A stretch of DNA of 64,000 bases from CAYZTD01 sp964638155 (GTDB lineage: Archaea; Thermoplasmatota; E2; DHVEG-1). The DNA lies in assembly GCA_964638155.1 (NCBI GenBank), contig CAZWYI010000011.1, forward strand, positions 1-64,000, in the 5' to 3' direction. The translations under genes were made by a program, and so were the position numbers. A model generated the notes under the pieces. It searched no databases and was not told the origin of the DNA. It saw only the letters and a list, made by a program, of their open reading frames with translations. Positions 36,846-45,797 of this stretch are shown one piece after another (positions within the stretch are counted from its first letter, which is position 1; each line of letters opens with the position of its first letter).

Positions 36846-38314
36846 ATATTACAACCTCTGTTTTGATTAAACGTTTTATAAAGATTTTTTTTATGATCAT
36901 AAATTTTTAATTCAAGTGGTAATCCACCGGGAAGTGTGTGAGTTGCACAGGCAAAACATGGATCATATGCTCTAAATGCCATTTCAACCTTGTTTAAAAT
37001 ACCATTATTTATTTTTCCATTTTTTATTACACCTTTTGCTGCATCTCGAATAGACATAGTTATTGCTCCAGCATTATTTGTTGTTGCAACAATAAGATTT
37101 GCTTTTTTGATTAAGCCTTTTTCATTTAGCTTATAATGATGGATAAGTGTACCACGTGCTGCTTCAGTGACACCAAAACCTTCATCTGGTTTTCCAACAG
37201 GATTTTTAATATCATCTGAAGTAATCTTTTTATCTGAAATTAGTTCCTTTGCTCTTTCTGAGGCAAATAGTAATTCAATTAACCTTGCCCAGTGATATGC
37301 AAGGGTTGAATTAACTGGTTTACCTCCTAGTGTTTTAAACATTTTTTTGTATTCTTTATCTGCAAGAGGCGTTGCCATGCCCTCAGCGGCATTTAATCTT
37401 CCAAGTGGGCCTACTCTATATATTCCACTATCTTTTCCATCGGTAAAACCATTCCATCCAATGTCTTTTAGATATGGATATTTCATATAGCTCCATTCTT
37501 CAACTCTTTCCCGAATGTTATTGTAATAATCTTTTACCTCAAATTTTTTGTATTCTTTTGCTTTTTGATCTGTTACCCTTATTTTTTTATCATAAAAATT
37601 GACTTTGTTATTTTTATCTACTAGCCCCATGTTATATGTTTCTTGTTGATAAGGATCACTTTTTATTAGATCTACATAGTCCTTATTTTTTAGGACAATA
37701 TCACTAAAGAGTTTTAAGCTAAATTCTGAAAAATCAACACATGAATCAGTCATTTTCTTAACTTCTTCAACTTCACTATCATCTAAACCTTTTGAGATAC
37801 CTCCAGGTAGACCACATACAGGATGAGTCGCCTTGCCACCAAAGATACTAGTTATCTTTTGACCGTAGGCTCTGTGTTTTATTACCTTTTTTCCGATATC
37901 TACTCCTGCTTTTTCTATTACGCCTAAAATATTTCTCTTTGCAGGCGGGGCATCAGGCCCTACTACAAAATCAGGGCCACCCAGGTAATAAAAATGTAAG
38001 ATGTGATCGTAAATAATATATCCACAATACATTAGTTCACGTAGTTTTTTTGCCGTATCAGTTGGCTCAACGTTAAATGCATCATCAAGAGCCTTAGTAC
38101 TTGCCATATGATGTGCAACAGGACATACCCCACAGATTCTACTAGTAATCTGAGGCATATCTTCAGCTCTTCTTCCTTCAGAGAAACGTTCAAAACCGCG
38201 TAGTTCTGGAATCTGTAAATAAGCATTTTCAACATTACCCTTGTCGTTTAAAAAAATACTAATTTTTCCATGGCCTTCAAGGCGGGTTATTGGATCAATT
38301 GTAACTGTCTTCAT
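36842..38314 (-). CDS. mvhA: F420-non-reducing [NiFe]-hydrogenase large subunit
   Basis: Catalytic subunit of a group 3c hydrogenase that splits or forms H2. The 490-residue protein has the N-terminal nickel motif RICGVCP (Cys61, Cys64) and the C-terminal motif DPCFACATH (Cys453, Cys456), so all four nickel ligands are present. Processing after His459 would remove 31 residues. Its start overlaps the mvhG stop (ATGA), with AAGGTGAT upstream. A neighbouring maturation protease is encoded. Confidence 0.96.
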   Translation of the reverse strand: MKTVTIDPITRLEGHGKISIFLNDKGNVENAYLQIPELRGFERFSEGRRAEDMPQITSRICGVCPVAHHMASTKALDDAFNVEPTDTAKKLRELMYCGYIIYDHILHFYYLGGPDFVVGPDAPPAKRNILGVIEKAGVDIGKKVIKHRAYGQKITSIFGGKATHPVCGLPGGISKGLDDSEVEEVKKMTDSCVDFSEFSLKLFSDIVLKNKDYVDLIKSDPYQQETYNMGLVDKNNKVNFYDKKIRVTDQKAKEYKKFEVKDYYNNIRERVEEWSYMKYPYLKDIGWNGFTDGKDSGIYRVGPLGRLNAAEGMATPLADKEYKKMFKTLGGKPVNSTLAYHWARLIELLFASERAKELISDKKITSDDIKNPVGKPDEGFGVTEAARGTLIHHYKLNEKGLIKKANLIVATTNNAGAITMSIRDAAKGVIKNGKINNGILNKVEMAFRAYDPCFACATHTLPGGLPLELKIYDHKKNLYKTFNQNRGCNI

Positions 38315-39306
38315 TTTTTTATCACCTTCCTATTGATAATTGAGGTGGGCAGCGTATACTTGTAAAAGGTTCCAATAGGATCAACTATATCTGCAATCAA
38401 TTTATCTATTTCTTCTTCAGTCATATTTTCTTCTCCTTCAATTCCAAGAATTGAAGCAAGACCAGATATCATCTTAGCCCCTTGATCTAAAGCTTTTGGT
38501 GTTGGCCCGTTACAACCTGTACAGGGCATATTTGCATTAATACATCTTGCACTGCATCCAGCACGAGTAACAGGACCCATACAAATAATTCCTTGCTCTA
38601 AAAGACATTTATCTTCAATTTTATCTACTTCATAAATCCTTTTTATTTTTTTGATTTTCTTTTCACTTTTTTCATATTTACATTCATCACATACTGATTT
38701 CTGTGGACCAAAAGAAGAACCCTTTGGCGGTAGTTTATTTTCAACAATTGCATTAACTGCTTCCATTATTTGATCTGGAGTAGGTGGACATCCATATAGA
38801 TAGTAATCTACATCTACTACTTGATCAAGGCTTTTTACTGTATCATAAAAATCAGGTAAATTGAGTTCGCCTTCTTTTACCTTTGATTGAGTTTTTGGCG
38901 TAATTTTCTTTTCATTATCAGTTGAAGGATTATCAATATATGCTACATCAAATACTTCTTTTTTGTTTGCAAGATTTGCAAGGCCAGGTATACCACCATG
39001 TACTGAGCAGGCACCAAATGAAATAAGAATCTTTGATTTTTTCCTTAAAAGATTTGCCATTTCTTCTTGTTCTTCAGTTCTCACTGCACCATTAAAAAAA
39101 CATACATCTATAAAATTATCATTCATCTCCTCAACGTCTATATATTTTGTATCTATTGCTACAGGCCAAAAAAGGATATCTGCAATTTCAGCAATATCTA
39201 GGATTTTTTCATCAATATCGAGGACTGCGATTTCACAGCCACCACAGCTGGCAGCCCAATAAAAAGCAAGGTTAAGTTTATCTGTTTTAGGTAATTTTTT
39301 TGACAC
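38311..39306 (-). CDS. mvhG: F420-non-reducing hydrogenase small subunit
   Basis: Iron-sulfur subunit that takes electrons from MvhA to MvhD. The 331-residue protein has the proximal-cluster motif ASCGGCEIAV, then GACSVHGGIPG, YGCPPTPDQI and C-terminal cluster Cys residues (GIICMGPVTRAGCSARC, PCTGCNGPTPKA). I choose the GTG at 39306 because GGAGG lies 7 bases before it; an ATG seven codons upstream would put that ribosome site inside the gene. First gene of the mvh operon, divergent from the crotonase and hdr genes. Confidence 0.95.
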   Translation of the reverse strand: MSKKLPKTDKLNLAFYWAASCGGCEIAVLDIDEKILDIAEIADILFWPVAIDTKYIDVEEMNDNFIDVCFFNGAVRTEEQEEMANLLRKKSKILISFGACSVHGGIPGLANLANKKEVFDVAYIDNPSTDNEKKITPKTQSKVKEGELNLPDFYDTVKSLDQVVDVDYYLYGCPPTPDQIMEAVNAIVENKLPPKGSSFGPQKSVCDECKYEKSEKKIKKIKRIYEVDKIEDKCLLEQGIICMGPVTRAGCSARCINANMPCTGCNGPTPKALDQGAKMISGLASILGIEGEENMTEEEIDKLIADIVDPIGTFYKYTLPTSIINRKVIKK

Positions 39307-39437
39307 AAAAGAGCCTCCGTCGTACATGAAATAAAATTTATCTTATAATATCTTCCCTTTTTGTAAGGATATGAATTATATTATATTTTTGTACCAACTT
39401 TTATATAAAAAAATTTCTTTCAGAAGAATTGATTAAT

Positions 39438-40220
39438 ATGAACTTTGAAACTTTATCTTTAAAAACAGAAAAAAACTGTGCATATATCACCCTTAACAGG
39501 CCAAAACGCCTGAATTCTTTTGACATGAAACTAGGAAAAGAACTTTACATGGTTTTAAAAAAAATTAGTTCTGATGAATCCATTAAAGCTGTTGTATTAA
39601 AGGGAACTGGTAAAGGATTCTGCGGAGGAGGAGATGTAAAAGAGATGCACAGAGCAATAGATAAACCAAAGTTTTTAAAAGATCTTACAAAAATAATTCA
39701 CAAATGTGTTCTTGAGATGAGAAAAATGGAAAAACCAGTCATCGCACAAGTCAATGGTGCTTCGTTTGGAGCTGGTTTTTCACTTGCTCTTGCTTGTGAT
39801 ATTATAGTTGCAAATAAAAATGCAAAATTTGGAACAGCTTTTATTGGAATTGGTCTTGCTCCTGGTTGTGGAACACAGTTATTTTCTCAAGTTGTAGGAT
39901 ATCAAAAGGCATGTGAGTATATTCTCACATCAAAAGTTTTTACAGCAGAAAAAGCAAGAGAAATAGGTCTTGTAAATAAAGTTGTAGATGAAGACAAACT
40001 TGATTCTGAAGTTGAAAAATTTGTAGATATCTTTAGAAATTTTCCTTCGATTGCTGTTGGAAAAGCTAAGATGCTGATAAACAAGAGTTTTGAAAATTCT
40101 ATAAAAGAACATCTTGATTTAGAAAGTAGAACTGCATCAAATGTAGCTGGAACAGAAGATTTCAGAGAAGGAGTAAAAGCTTTTGTTGAAAAAAGAAAAG
40201 CTGATTTTAAGGGCAAATAA
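39438..40220 (+). CDS. Crotonase-family enzyme, PaaG-like isomerase/hydratase
   Basis: A 260-residue crotonase-fold protein. The oxyanion-hole segments are present (GKGFCGGGDVKEMH, VNGASFGAGFSLALACDI). The site that in enoyl-CoA hydratases carries the second catalytic Glu (PEI-LG) reads AFIGIGLAPGCGTQ, without Glu, as in PaaG-type isomerases. Double-bond or ring isomerisation is thus more likely than simple hydration. The ATG at 39438 is preferred to a TTG three codons earlier. It lies between the divergent mvh and hdr operons. Confidence 0.82.
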   Translation: MNFETLSLKTEKNCAYITLNRPKRLNSFDMKLGKELYMVLKKISSDESIKAVVLKGTGKGFCGGGDVKEMHRAIDKPKFLKDLTKIIHKCVLEMRKMEKPVIAQVNGASFGAGFSLALACDIIVANKNAKFGTAFIGIGLAPGCGTQLFSQVVGYQKACEYILTSKVFTAEKAREIGLVNKVVDEDKLDSEVEKFVDIFRNFPSIAVGKAKMLINKSFENSIKEHLDLESRTASNVAGTEDFREGVKAFVEKRKADFKGK

Positions 40221-40353
40221 ACACTTTACTACAGTTATATATTACAAATAATAAGGTAATTTTAAATATCATTTATCTATAAGAAATTTGCATTATCCCA
40301 AGGGGTTTTAGGCAAAAATAGGGAGATCAAATTATTGTATTGTGTGATGAATT

Positions 40354-40881
40354 ATGGGAATAGTAGATTTAACTTCAATGGGTAAACCCCAAGCTGAAGT
40401 AAGAGATGAAATTAACAAAAGACTTAAGAAATTACAGGAAGAAATATCAGATTATTGTTATCAATGTGCAAAATGTACTTCAGGATGTGAAGCACATAAA
40501 CTTTTAGAACTAGAACCACACAAAATGGTTGCCTTGTTAAAACGCGGGCTAATAGATGAAATGATAAATAGTGATATAATCTGGACCTGTATGAGTTGTT
40601 TTAAATGCCGGGAGAGATGCCCTCAAAAAGTTGCACCTGTTGATGTATTATTTGCTTTAAAAAACATGGCAGTTGCTTCTGGAAAACAGGTTCCAGGTAA
40701 ATATACCGCATGGTTACAATCTGTACTTGGGATAGGTTTAGTTCAAGAGATAAAAACAATAACAACTAAAGATAACAAAACAAAGAATCGATCTGATCTA
40801 AATCTACCCGATATATCAAAACCATCTGATCCAGCTAAATTTCAAGCGATGATTTCAAAAATTGCGGTGGAGAAAATATGA
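40354..40881 (+). CDS. hdrC: Heterodisulfide reductase subunit C
   Basis: Electron-carrying subunit with two [4Fe-4S] clusters, 175 residues. Motifs: CYQCAKCTSGC and CMSCFKCRERCP, with typical spacing between the two clusters, then the VDVLFALKNMAV helix. The leader (40221-40353) is AT-rich with an unexplained CCCAAGGGG. First gene of hdrC-hdrB-hdrA, an order common to methanogens and non-methanogens. No methyl-coenzyme M reductase is visible here, so the disulfide substrate is open. Confidence 0.94.
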   Translation: MGIVDLTSMGKPQAEVRDEINKRLKKLQEEISDYCYQCAKCTSGCEAHKLLELEPHKMVALLKRGLIDEMINSDIIWTCMSCFKCRERCPQKVAPVDVLFALKNMAVASGKQVPGKYTAWLQSVLGIGLVQEIKTITTKDNKTKNRSDLNLPDISKPSDPAKFQAMISKIAVEKI

Positions 40882-40901
40882 TTTTTGGAGGTTTTTAGAT
40901 T

Positions 40902-41771
40902 ATGAAATATGCATTTTATCCTGGTTGTGTGATGCCAACTGAGCAATATGCCTATGAAATGAGTTTACGTGAAGTTTTACCAAAACTTGATGTCGATCTT
41001 ATAGATATTAAAGGGTTTTGCTGCTGTGGAGAGCCAATTAAAAGTGTAAACCAAATGATGACTCTTACTCTTTCTGCAAGAAATATTGCAATAGCAGAGA
41101 AAAATAATCTAAATATTTTTGCACCATGTCCTATGTGTCATCTAGCACTTACTGATGCAAAAAATATTCTTGATTCTGATTTTGATATGAAAAAAAGAGT
41201 AAACAAACACTTATCTGAAGAAGGACTTGAATACAAGGGTTCAAAAGAAATTGTTAGCATCCTTGATCTTTTACATGATCATGTTGGCACTCAAAAAATA
41301 AAAAATAGTGCTAAAAAAAGCTTAAAAAATTTAAAGGTTGCAACACACTACGGATGCCATCTAATACGCCCTAGTGAAATAGGCAGACCAGATGACTCTG
41401 AAAATCCTCAGAAAATAGAAAATATCTTAAAAGTATTAGGTGCAAAAACAGAAAACTATCCCGAGAAACTTGACTGCTGCGGTGGATTATTAAATGCTAA
41501 TCATCCAGAGACTGCTCTTACAAAAACAGGTGAAAAATTAAAAAGTGTTCAGAATTTAGGTTTTGATTTTTTTGTTGATACCTGCCCATGGTGTCACAGG
41601 CAGTATGATCAAAAACAGAAAAAAGCAGGTGAAACTGTAGCTGCAAAGTTAGAAGTTCCTGTTGTTTATTTAACTCAAATAATTGGTATGGCAATGGGTA
41701 TTTCAAATGAAAAACTAGGCCTTGATTTAAATCAAAGTCCTGTTGAAAAAATTAAATTAGGAGGTAAATAA
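40902..41771 (+). CDS. hdrB: Heterodisulfide reductase subunit B
   Basis: Catalytic subunit that in methanogens reduces CoM-S-S-CoB at two noncubane [4Fe-4S] clusters. The 289-residue protein has two CCG domains: FYPGCVMP, GFCCCGEP and APCPMCHLA in the first, and THYGCHLIRP, LDCCGGLL and DTCPWCHRQ in the second. Both cluster-binding sets look complete. It follows hdrC by 20 bases (TTGGAGGT site) and precedes hdrA by 2. Confidence 0.95.
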   Translation: MKYAFYPGCVMPTEQYAYEMSLREVLPKLDVDLIDIKGFCCCGEPIKSVNQMMTLTLSARNIAIAEKNNLNIFAPCPMCHLALTDAKNILDSDFDMKKRVNKHLSEEGLEYKGSKEIVSILDLLHDHVGTQKIKNSAKKSLKNLKVATHYGCHLIRPSEIGRPDDSENPQKIENILKVLGAKTENYPEKLDCCGGLLNANHPETALTKTGEKLKSVQNLGFDFFVDTCPWCHRQYDQKQKKAGETVAAKLEVPVVYLTQIIGMAMGISNEKLGLDLNQSPVEKIKLGGK

Positions 41772-41773
41772 AC

Positions 41774-43741
41774 ATGGCTAAAAAGATTGGTGTTTTTGTA
41801 TGTCATTGTGGTATAAATATTGCCTCTTCAGTTGATATTGAAAAACTAGTGAATTTTTCAAAAAAACTAGATGGAGTAGTTGTCAGTAAAGAATACAAAT
41901 ATATGTGCTCTGATGTAGGAGCTAATCTTATTAAAGATTCCATTAAAAAACATAAACTAAATGGTATTGTAATTGCCTGCTGCAGCCCACGTATGCATGA
42001 ACATACTTTTAGAGGGGTTGTTGAAGAAGGTGGAGTTAATGCTTTTAATCTTGAAATTGCAAATATTCGTGAGCAGTGCAGTTGGGTTCATGATGATAAA
42101 GAAAAAGCAACCAAAAAAGCAATGTCGTTAATAAAAGGATCTGTTGCTAAAGCACGCTTTCTTGAACCACTTGAATCTTCTTTAATTGATGTTGTCCCTA
42201 AAGCTTTGGTTATCGGAGGAGGTATCGCTGGTATTCAAACAGCTCTTGATATCGCAGATAAAGGCCATAAGGTGTATCTAGTTGAAAAAACACCTAGTAT
42301 AGGCGGCCGTATGGCTCAACTTGATAAAACATTTCCAACTCTTGATTGTTCTGGTTGTATTCTAACACCTAAGATGATGGAGGTATCTAATCATCCAAAT
42401 ATTGAACTTTTAACATATTCTGAAGTTGAAAAAATCGATGGAAGTATTGGTAATTTTACTGTGACTGTTAAAAAGAAAGCAAGGTATGTTGATCTTGATA
42501 AATGTACAGGTTGCGGGGATTGTATTGATGCATGTAGATTGAAAGGCCATGTTACTAGTAGTTTTGATGAAGGAATAGGTAAGCGTAGTGCAATTTATAT
42601 GCCATTTCCACAGGCTATTCCTTTGAAATGCACTATTGACAAAGATAGTTGCCTTATGCTAACTAAAGGAAAATGTGGCACTGGTCCTTTGTGTGTTGAA
42701 GCATGTGAAGTAGGAGCAATTGATTTCAAACAAAAAGATGATAATGTTGAGCTCAACGTTGGTGCTATTGTTGTTGCAACTGGTTATGATTTAATCGATG
42801 AAGAAAAGGTCTTTGAGTATGGATATTCAAATGATAATGTAATTACTTCTATGGAAATGGAGCGTTTGATTAATTCATCTGGTCCAACAAAAGGCGAAAT
42901 TGTTTTACCAGGTGAAGGAAAAAAACCAAAGAGCATCACTTATGTTCTTTGTGTCGGCAGCCGTGATGAAGAGACCTGTAGTTGGTGTTGTAGAATTGGT
43001 TGTATGAGTGCATTAAAACAAATTTATCTACTTAGGGAAAAACTAGGAGATGACATTGAAGTAAATCTTTGTTACACAGATATTAGAAGCTATGGAAAGG
43101 GATATGAAGAGTTCTATAGAAAAATACGTGGTATTAAAACAAACATGTTTCGCGGAAGACCATCTGAAGTAAGAAAAAACAATGAAAATCTAACTGTTGA
43201 AGTATTTGACACAATGACAGGTAAACTTTATGAAATAAAATCAGACATGGTTGTACTTGTTCCTGCACTTACCCCTAGAAATGATTCTAAAGACCTAGCT
43301 AAAATACTTAGAATCTCTCAAAGCGATGATGGATTCTTTTTAGAAGCACATCCCAAGTTAAAACCAATGGATACAGCATCGGGTGGTATATTTTTAGCTG
43401 GATGCTGTCAGGGTCCAAAAGATATTCAGGATACTGTAAGTCAGGCTAGTGGTGCTGCATCCCGTGCAAGTAATATTTTATCAAAAGATAAACTTGAATC
43501 AGAGCCTTTGATTGCTTGTGTTGATGAAGACTTTTGTTCTGGTTGCGGGACATGTGTTAGTGTTTGTGCATATAGTGCTATTGAACTAGAAGAAGATAAA
43601 GAAGGAAAAAAACAAGCTAAAGTAAATGAAGCGCTATGTATGGGATGTGGAGCTTGTGCTGCAGCATGTCCGTCTGGTGCTATGCAGCAGAAAGGATACA
43701 AAGACAATCAGTTAATCCCAATGATAGATGAAACAGTGTAA
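41774..43741 (+). CDS. hdrA: Heterodisulfide reductase subunit A (electron-bifurcating flavoprotein)
   Basis: FAD-containing core that splits electrons between ferredoxin and HdrB. The 655-residue protein has the N-terminal HdrA domain (VCHCGINIA, ACCSPRMHE), FAD-binding VIGGGIAGIQTA with SIGGRMAQLDKTFP, inserted ferredoxin motif CTGCGDCIDAC and CGTGPLCVEACE, and two C-terminal [4Fe-4S] motifs (CSGCGTCVSVC, CMGCGACAAAC). No fused MvhD or F420 domain is present, so the separate MvhD at 35963 would be the electron entry. It ends 6 bases from the convergent dehydratase-like gene. Confidence 0.96.
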   Translation: MAKKIGVFVCHCGINIASSVDIEKLVNFSKKLDGVVVSKEYKYMCSDVGANLIKDSIKKHKLNGIVIACCSPRMHEHTFRGVVEEGGVNAFNLEIANIREQCSWVHDDKEKATKKAMSLIKGSVAKARFLEPLESSLIDVVPKALVIGGGIAGIQTALDIADKGHKVYLVEKTPSIGGRMAQLDKTFPTLDCSGCILTPKMMEVSNHPNIELLTYSEVEKIDGSIGNFTVTVKKKARYVDLDKCTGCGDCIDACRLKGHVTSSFDEGIGKRSAIYMPFPQAIPLKCTIDKDSCLMLTKGKCGTGPLCVEACEVGAIDFKQKDDNVELNVGAIVVATGYDLIDEEKVFEYGYSNDNVITSMEMERLINSSGPTKGEIVLPGEGKKPKSITYVLCVGSRDEETCSWCCRIGCMSALKQIYLLREKLGDDIEVNLCYTDIRSYGKGYEEFYRKIRGIKTNMFRGRPSEVRKNNENLTVEVFDTMTGKLYEIKSDMVVLVPALTPRNDSKDLAKILRISQSDDGFFLEAHPKLKPMDTASGGIFLAGCCQGPKDIQDTVSQASGAASRASNILSKDKLESEPLIACVDEDFCSGCGTCVSVCAYSAIELEEDKEGKKQAKVNEALCMGCGACAAACPSGAMQQKGYKDNQLIPMIDETV

Positions 43742-43747
43742 AAAAAA

Positions 43748-45205
43748 TTATTTTTTCTTTTTTTCAACTTTTACATCTTCACTAATATCAGCTAGTCTTT
43801 TTGCTAAATCTATATAATGATTTAGATCAGTTTTTACATTTATCATTAATTTTGCTCCATCAGGTGATCCACCGCCGTGCATACAGCCGGGTACTCCTGC
43901 ACCAAGTGTGAGCCACTCAATTAATCTACTAATCTTTGCTCTTGTTTCACCTGAGCAATTAGCTTTCAAATATTTCTTAAGTAAATCACCGTATTTTTCA
44001 TTGTTTATATCCTTGCATGATGGAAGACATCCTGTTTCTGCAATTCCTCCTGATATGTCTTGAGTGATTCTTTTTGTATCATAAGGAAGAGTTCCAACAT
44101 GAACTTTGTTTACATTGGAAAGTAGTGAATTTGGAATCCATACACCAGATGGATGTTTTTTGCCTAGAGCACTTGCGGCAATTCCCATTCCAAAGGTTGT
44201 TTCATTGTTTATGATCATTTGAGTTATTTTCTCCCGGAATACTTTTTCAGATAAGCCATTAGCTCGAGCCATAAGTGCTGATGCACCAATCATAAGGTCA
44301 CCCTGACCTGCAACACATCCACCAATTGCAGCCCTGTATGGTGCGATAAAATTTAGTACTGCTTTTAAGGAATACTTGAATTCTTTTTTCATAAAAACTC
44401 TTTCTTTTGGAATAAATGTATCTTCAAATAATAGATAGGCTTGGGTGATTCCTCCTTTGTTAACTGGGGTATCAAAACCTTCTTCAAGCTCTCGAGAATC
44501 ACTTGGATGACGTGCTTCAACAATAGTCAAATCCTTTGCATCTCTTGGTATTACAAATGATACAGCATAGTCTTTATCAGCTTCTTTATAACCTGTTCCC
44601 GGCATAACAAATATTTCGTTAGCCGCAGCAACCCCACAGATCATTACTTTTGCACCGCGAACAGTTATACCATCATCATTTTCATCAACTACATGTAAAT
44701 TCATATCAGGGTCTTTTTGTAGAGAAGGAGATTTACTACGATCCCCCTTTGGATCAGTCAATGCACCAGCTAAAGTGATATCCTTTTCCTGAGAATTTTT
44801 AAGCCATTTTTTTATTCTTTTATGATAATCTGTATCCATATCTTTATCAATATCATAGGTAGCAGCCCACATTGCATTAAGTGCGTTAAACCCTGCACAT
44901 CTACCACCAGTGCAAGTACCAGTAAGATTAAACATCAATCGTTTCATCTTAACATTAGATATCATATCGTTTGCATTTTTTAAAATAGATAAATATCGAA
45001 CCACCCTTTTATTTGTAAGATCAGATTTAGTAGTAAGAATATCTTTATATTCTTCATTTTGAGCTGCATCAAAAATTTGAGCATGACCTTCAACTGTTCT
45101 TTTTGTTGCAGGATGTGTTGTTACATCTTTTATAAGTTCACCGAATTTGTATATATTTGGCCTCATTTTTTTTAGGCTTTCTTTATATTCTTTTGATGTT
45201 TTCAT
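43748..45205 (-). CDS. 4-hydroxybutyryl-CoA dehydratase homologue with altered active site
   Basis: A 485-residue flavoprotein of the AbfD/HpaB superfamily, recognisable by MTxKSxLx-like TTKSDLTNK, LTDPKGDRSKSPS, DGITVRGAKV, FEDTFIPKERVF and MHGGGSP. True AbfD binds [4Fe-4S] with three Cys and one His. Here Cys98, Cys103 and Cys297 remain (with one extra residue between the first two), but the His position is Tyr290, the Tyr near the third Cys is Ile294 and the catalytic Glu before MHG is Gly440 (alignment from memory). A different acyl-CoA substrate or chemistry is therefore likely. It follows an ATC-hydrolase-like gene by 3 bases. Confidence 0.75.
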   Translation of the reverse strand: MKTSKEYKESLKKMRPNIYKFGELIKDVTTHPATKRTVEGHAQIFDAAQNEEYKDILTTKSDLTNKRVVRYLSILKNANDMISNVKMKRLMFNLTGTCTGGRCAGFNALNAMWAATYDIDKDMDTDYHKRIKKWLKNSQEKDITLAGALTDPKGDRSKSPSLQKDPDMNLHVVDENDDGITVRGAKVMICGVAAANEIFVMPGTGYKEADKDYAVSFVIPRDAKDLTIVEARHPSDSRELEEGFDTPVNKGGITQAYLLFEDTFIPKERVFMKKEFKYSLKAVLNFIAPYRAAIGGCVAGQGDLMIGASALMARANGLSEKVFREKITQMIINNETTFGMGIAASALGKKHPSGVWIPNSLLSNVNKVHVGTLPYDTKRITQDISGGIAETGCLPSCKDINNEKYGDLLKKYLKANCSGETRAKISRLIEWLTLGAGVPGCMHGGGSPDGAKLMINVKTDLNHYIDLAKRLADISEDVKVEKKKK

Positions 45206-45208
45206 AAA

Positions 45209-45742
45209 TCATTCCTCATTTAATTTAAAAATCCATTCACACCATAGATCATCAGGATGCTCATCAGGTGGACAAATGTTACAAACTACTTCAATTTCAG
45301 GGTTAATCTCTTTTGCAAAAGACTTTAAAAAACCATATCTAACTGGTTTGCAGGCAAATTCATCAAGGCCCTTTTTAATTCTAGTGTTTTGTACTCTACA
45401 AGCTGTGTTTCTAATAATACCCTTGTTTTTATTTACTACTTTTATTTCTTTATCCTCTAGATCCATTGACCACCCTGAAAAACTAAGTGCTTTCATAAGA
45501 GACTCTATTGAACCATCTTTTATTTCAAATAATTTTTTTATTTTTCTTGCTTCTATTTTACCCATAACTTCCCAGACTTCTCTATCAATTTCGGTTGCAA
45601 CCTCTGTTCCATATTTTTCTTCGATAAACATATAGTAAAAGCCATCAACTGCCCACATGTCTCGAAGATGCATAAATATAAAATCAGCTAGTTTTTCTTT
45701 TGGGATTTTTTTTATTAGCTCAATATCTTTTTCTCTACTCAA
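45209..45742 (-). CDS. DUF6125 / ATC-hydrolase-like protein
   Basis: A 177-residue cytoplasmic protein. The C-terminal half (NTACRVQNTRIKKGLDEFACKPVRYGFLKSFAKEINPEIEV and CNICPPDEHPDDLWCEW) has conserved Cys residues and resembles the DUF6125/L-2-amino-thiazoline-4-carboxylate-hydrolase-like group. Biochemical role unknown. It probably starts with TTG. Only 3 bases separate it from the 4-hydroxybutyryl-CoA-dehydratase homologue, so the two products likely act together. A T-run between etfA and this gene may separate it from the ETF operon. Confidence 0.6.
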   Translation of the reverse strand: MSREKDIELIKKIPKEKLADFIFMHLRDMWAVDGFYYMFIEEKYGTEVATEIDREVWEVMGKIEARKIKKLFEIKDGSIESLMKALSFSGWSMDLEDKEIKVVNKNKGIIRNTACRVQNTRIKKGLDEFACKPVRYGFLKSFAKEINPEIEVVCNICPPDEHPDDLWCEWIFKLNEE

Positions 45743-45797
45743 AGTCTTTTACCAGCCTTAAATTGAAAGAATTTTAAAATAAAAAAAATAGGAAAAA

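Noticed and set aside
35963..43741. Hdr and Mvh genes as evidence for a methanogen.
   Set aside because: No mcr, mtr or coenzyme M/B genes are in the window, and these complexes occur in many non-methanogens.
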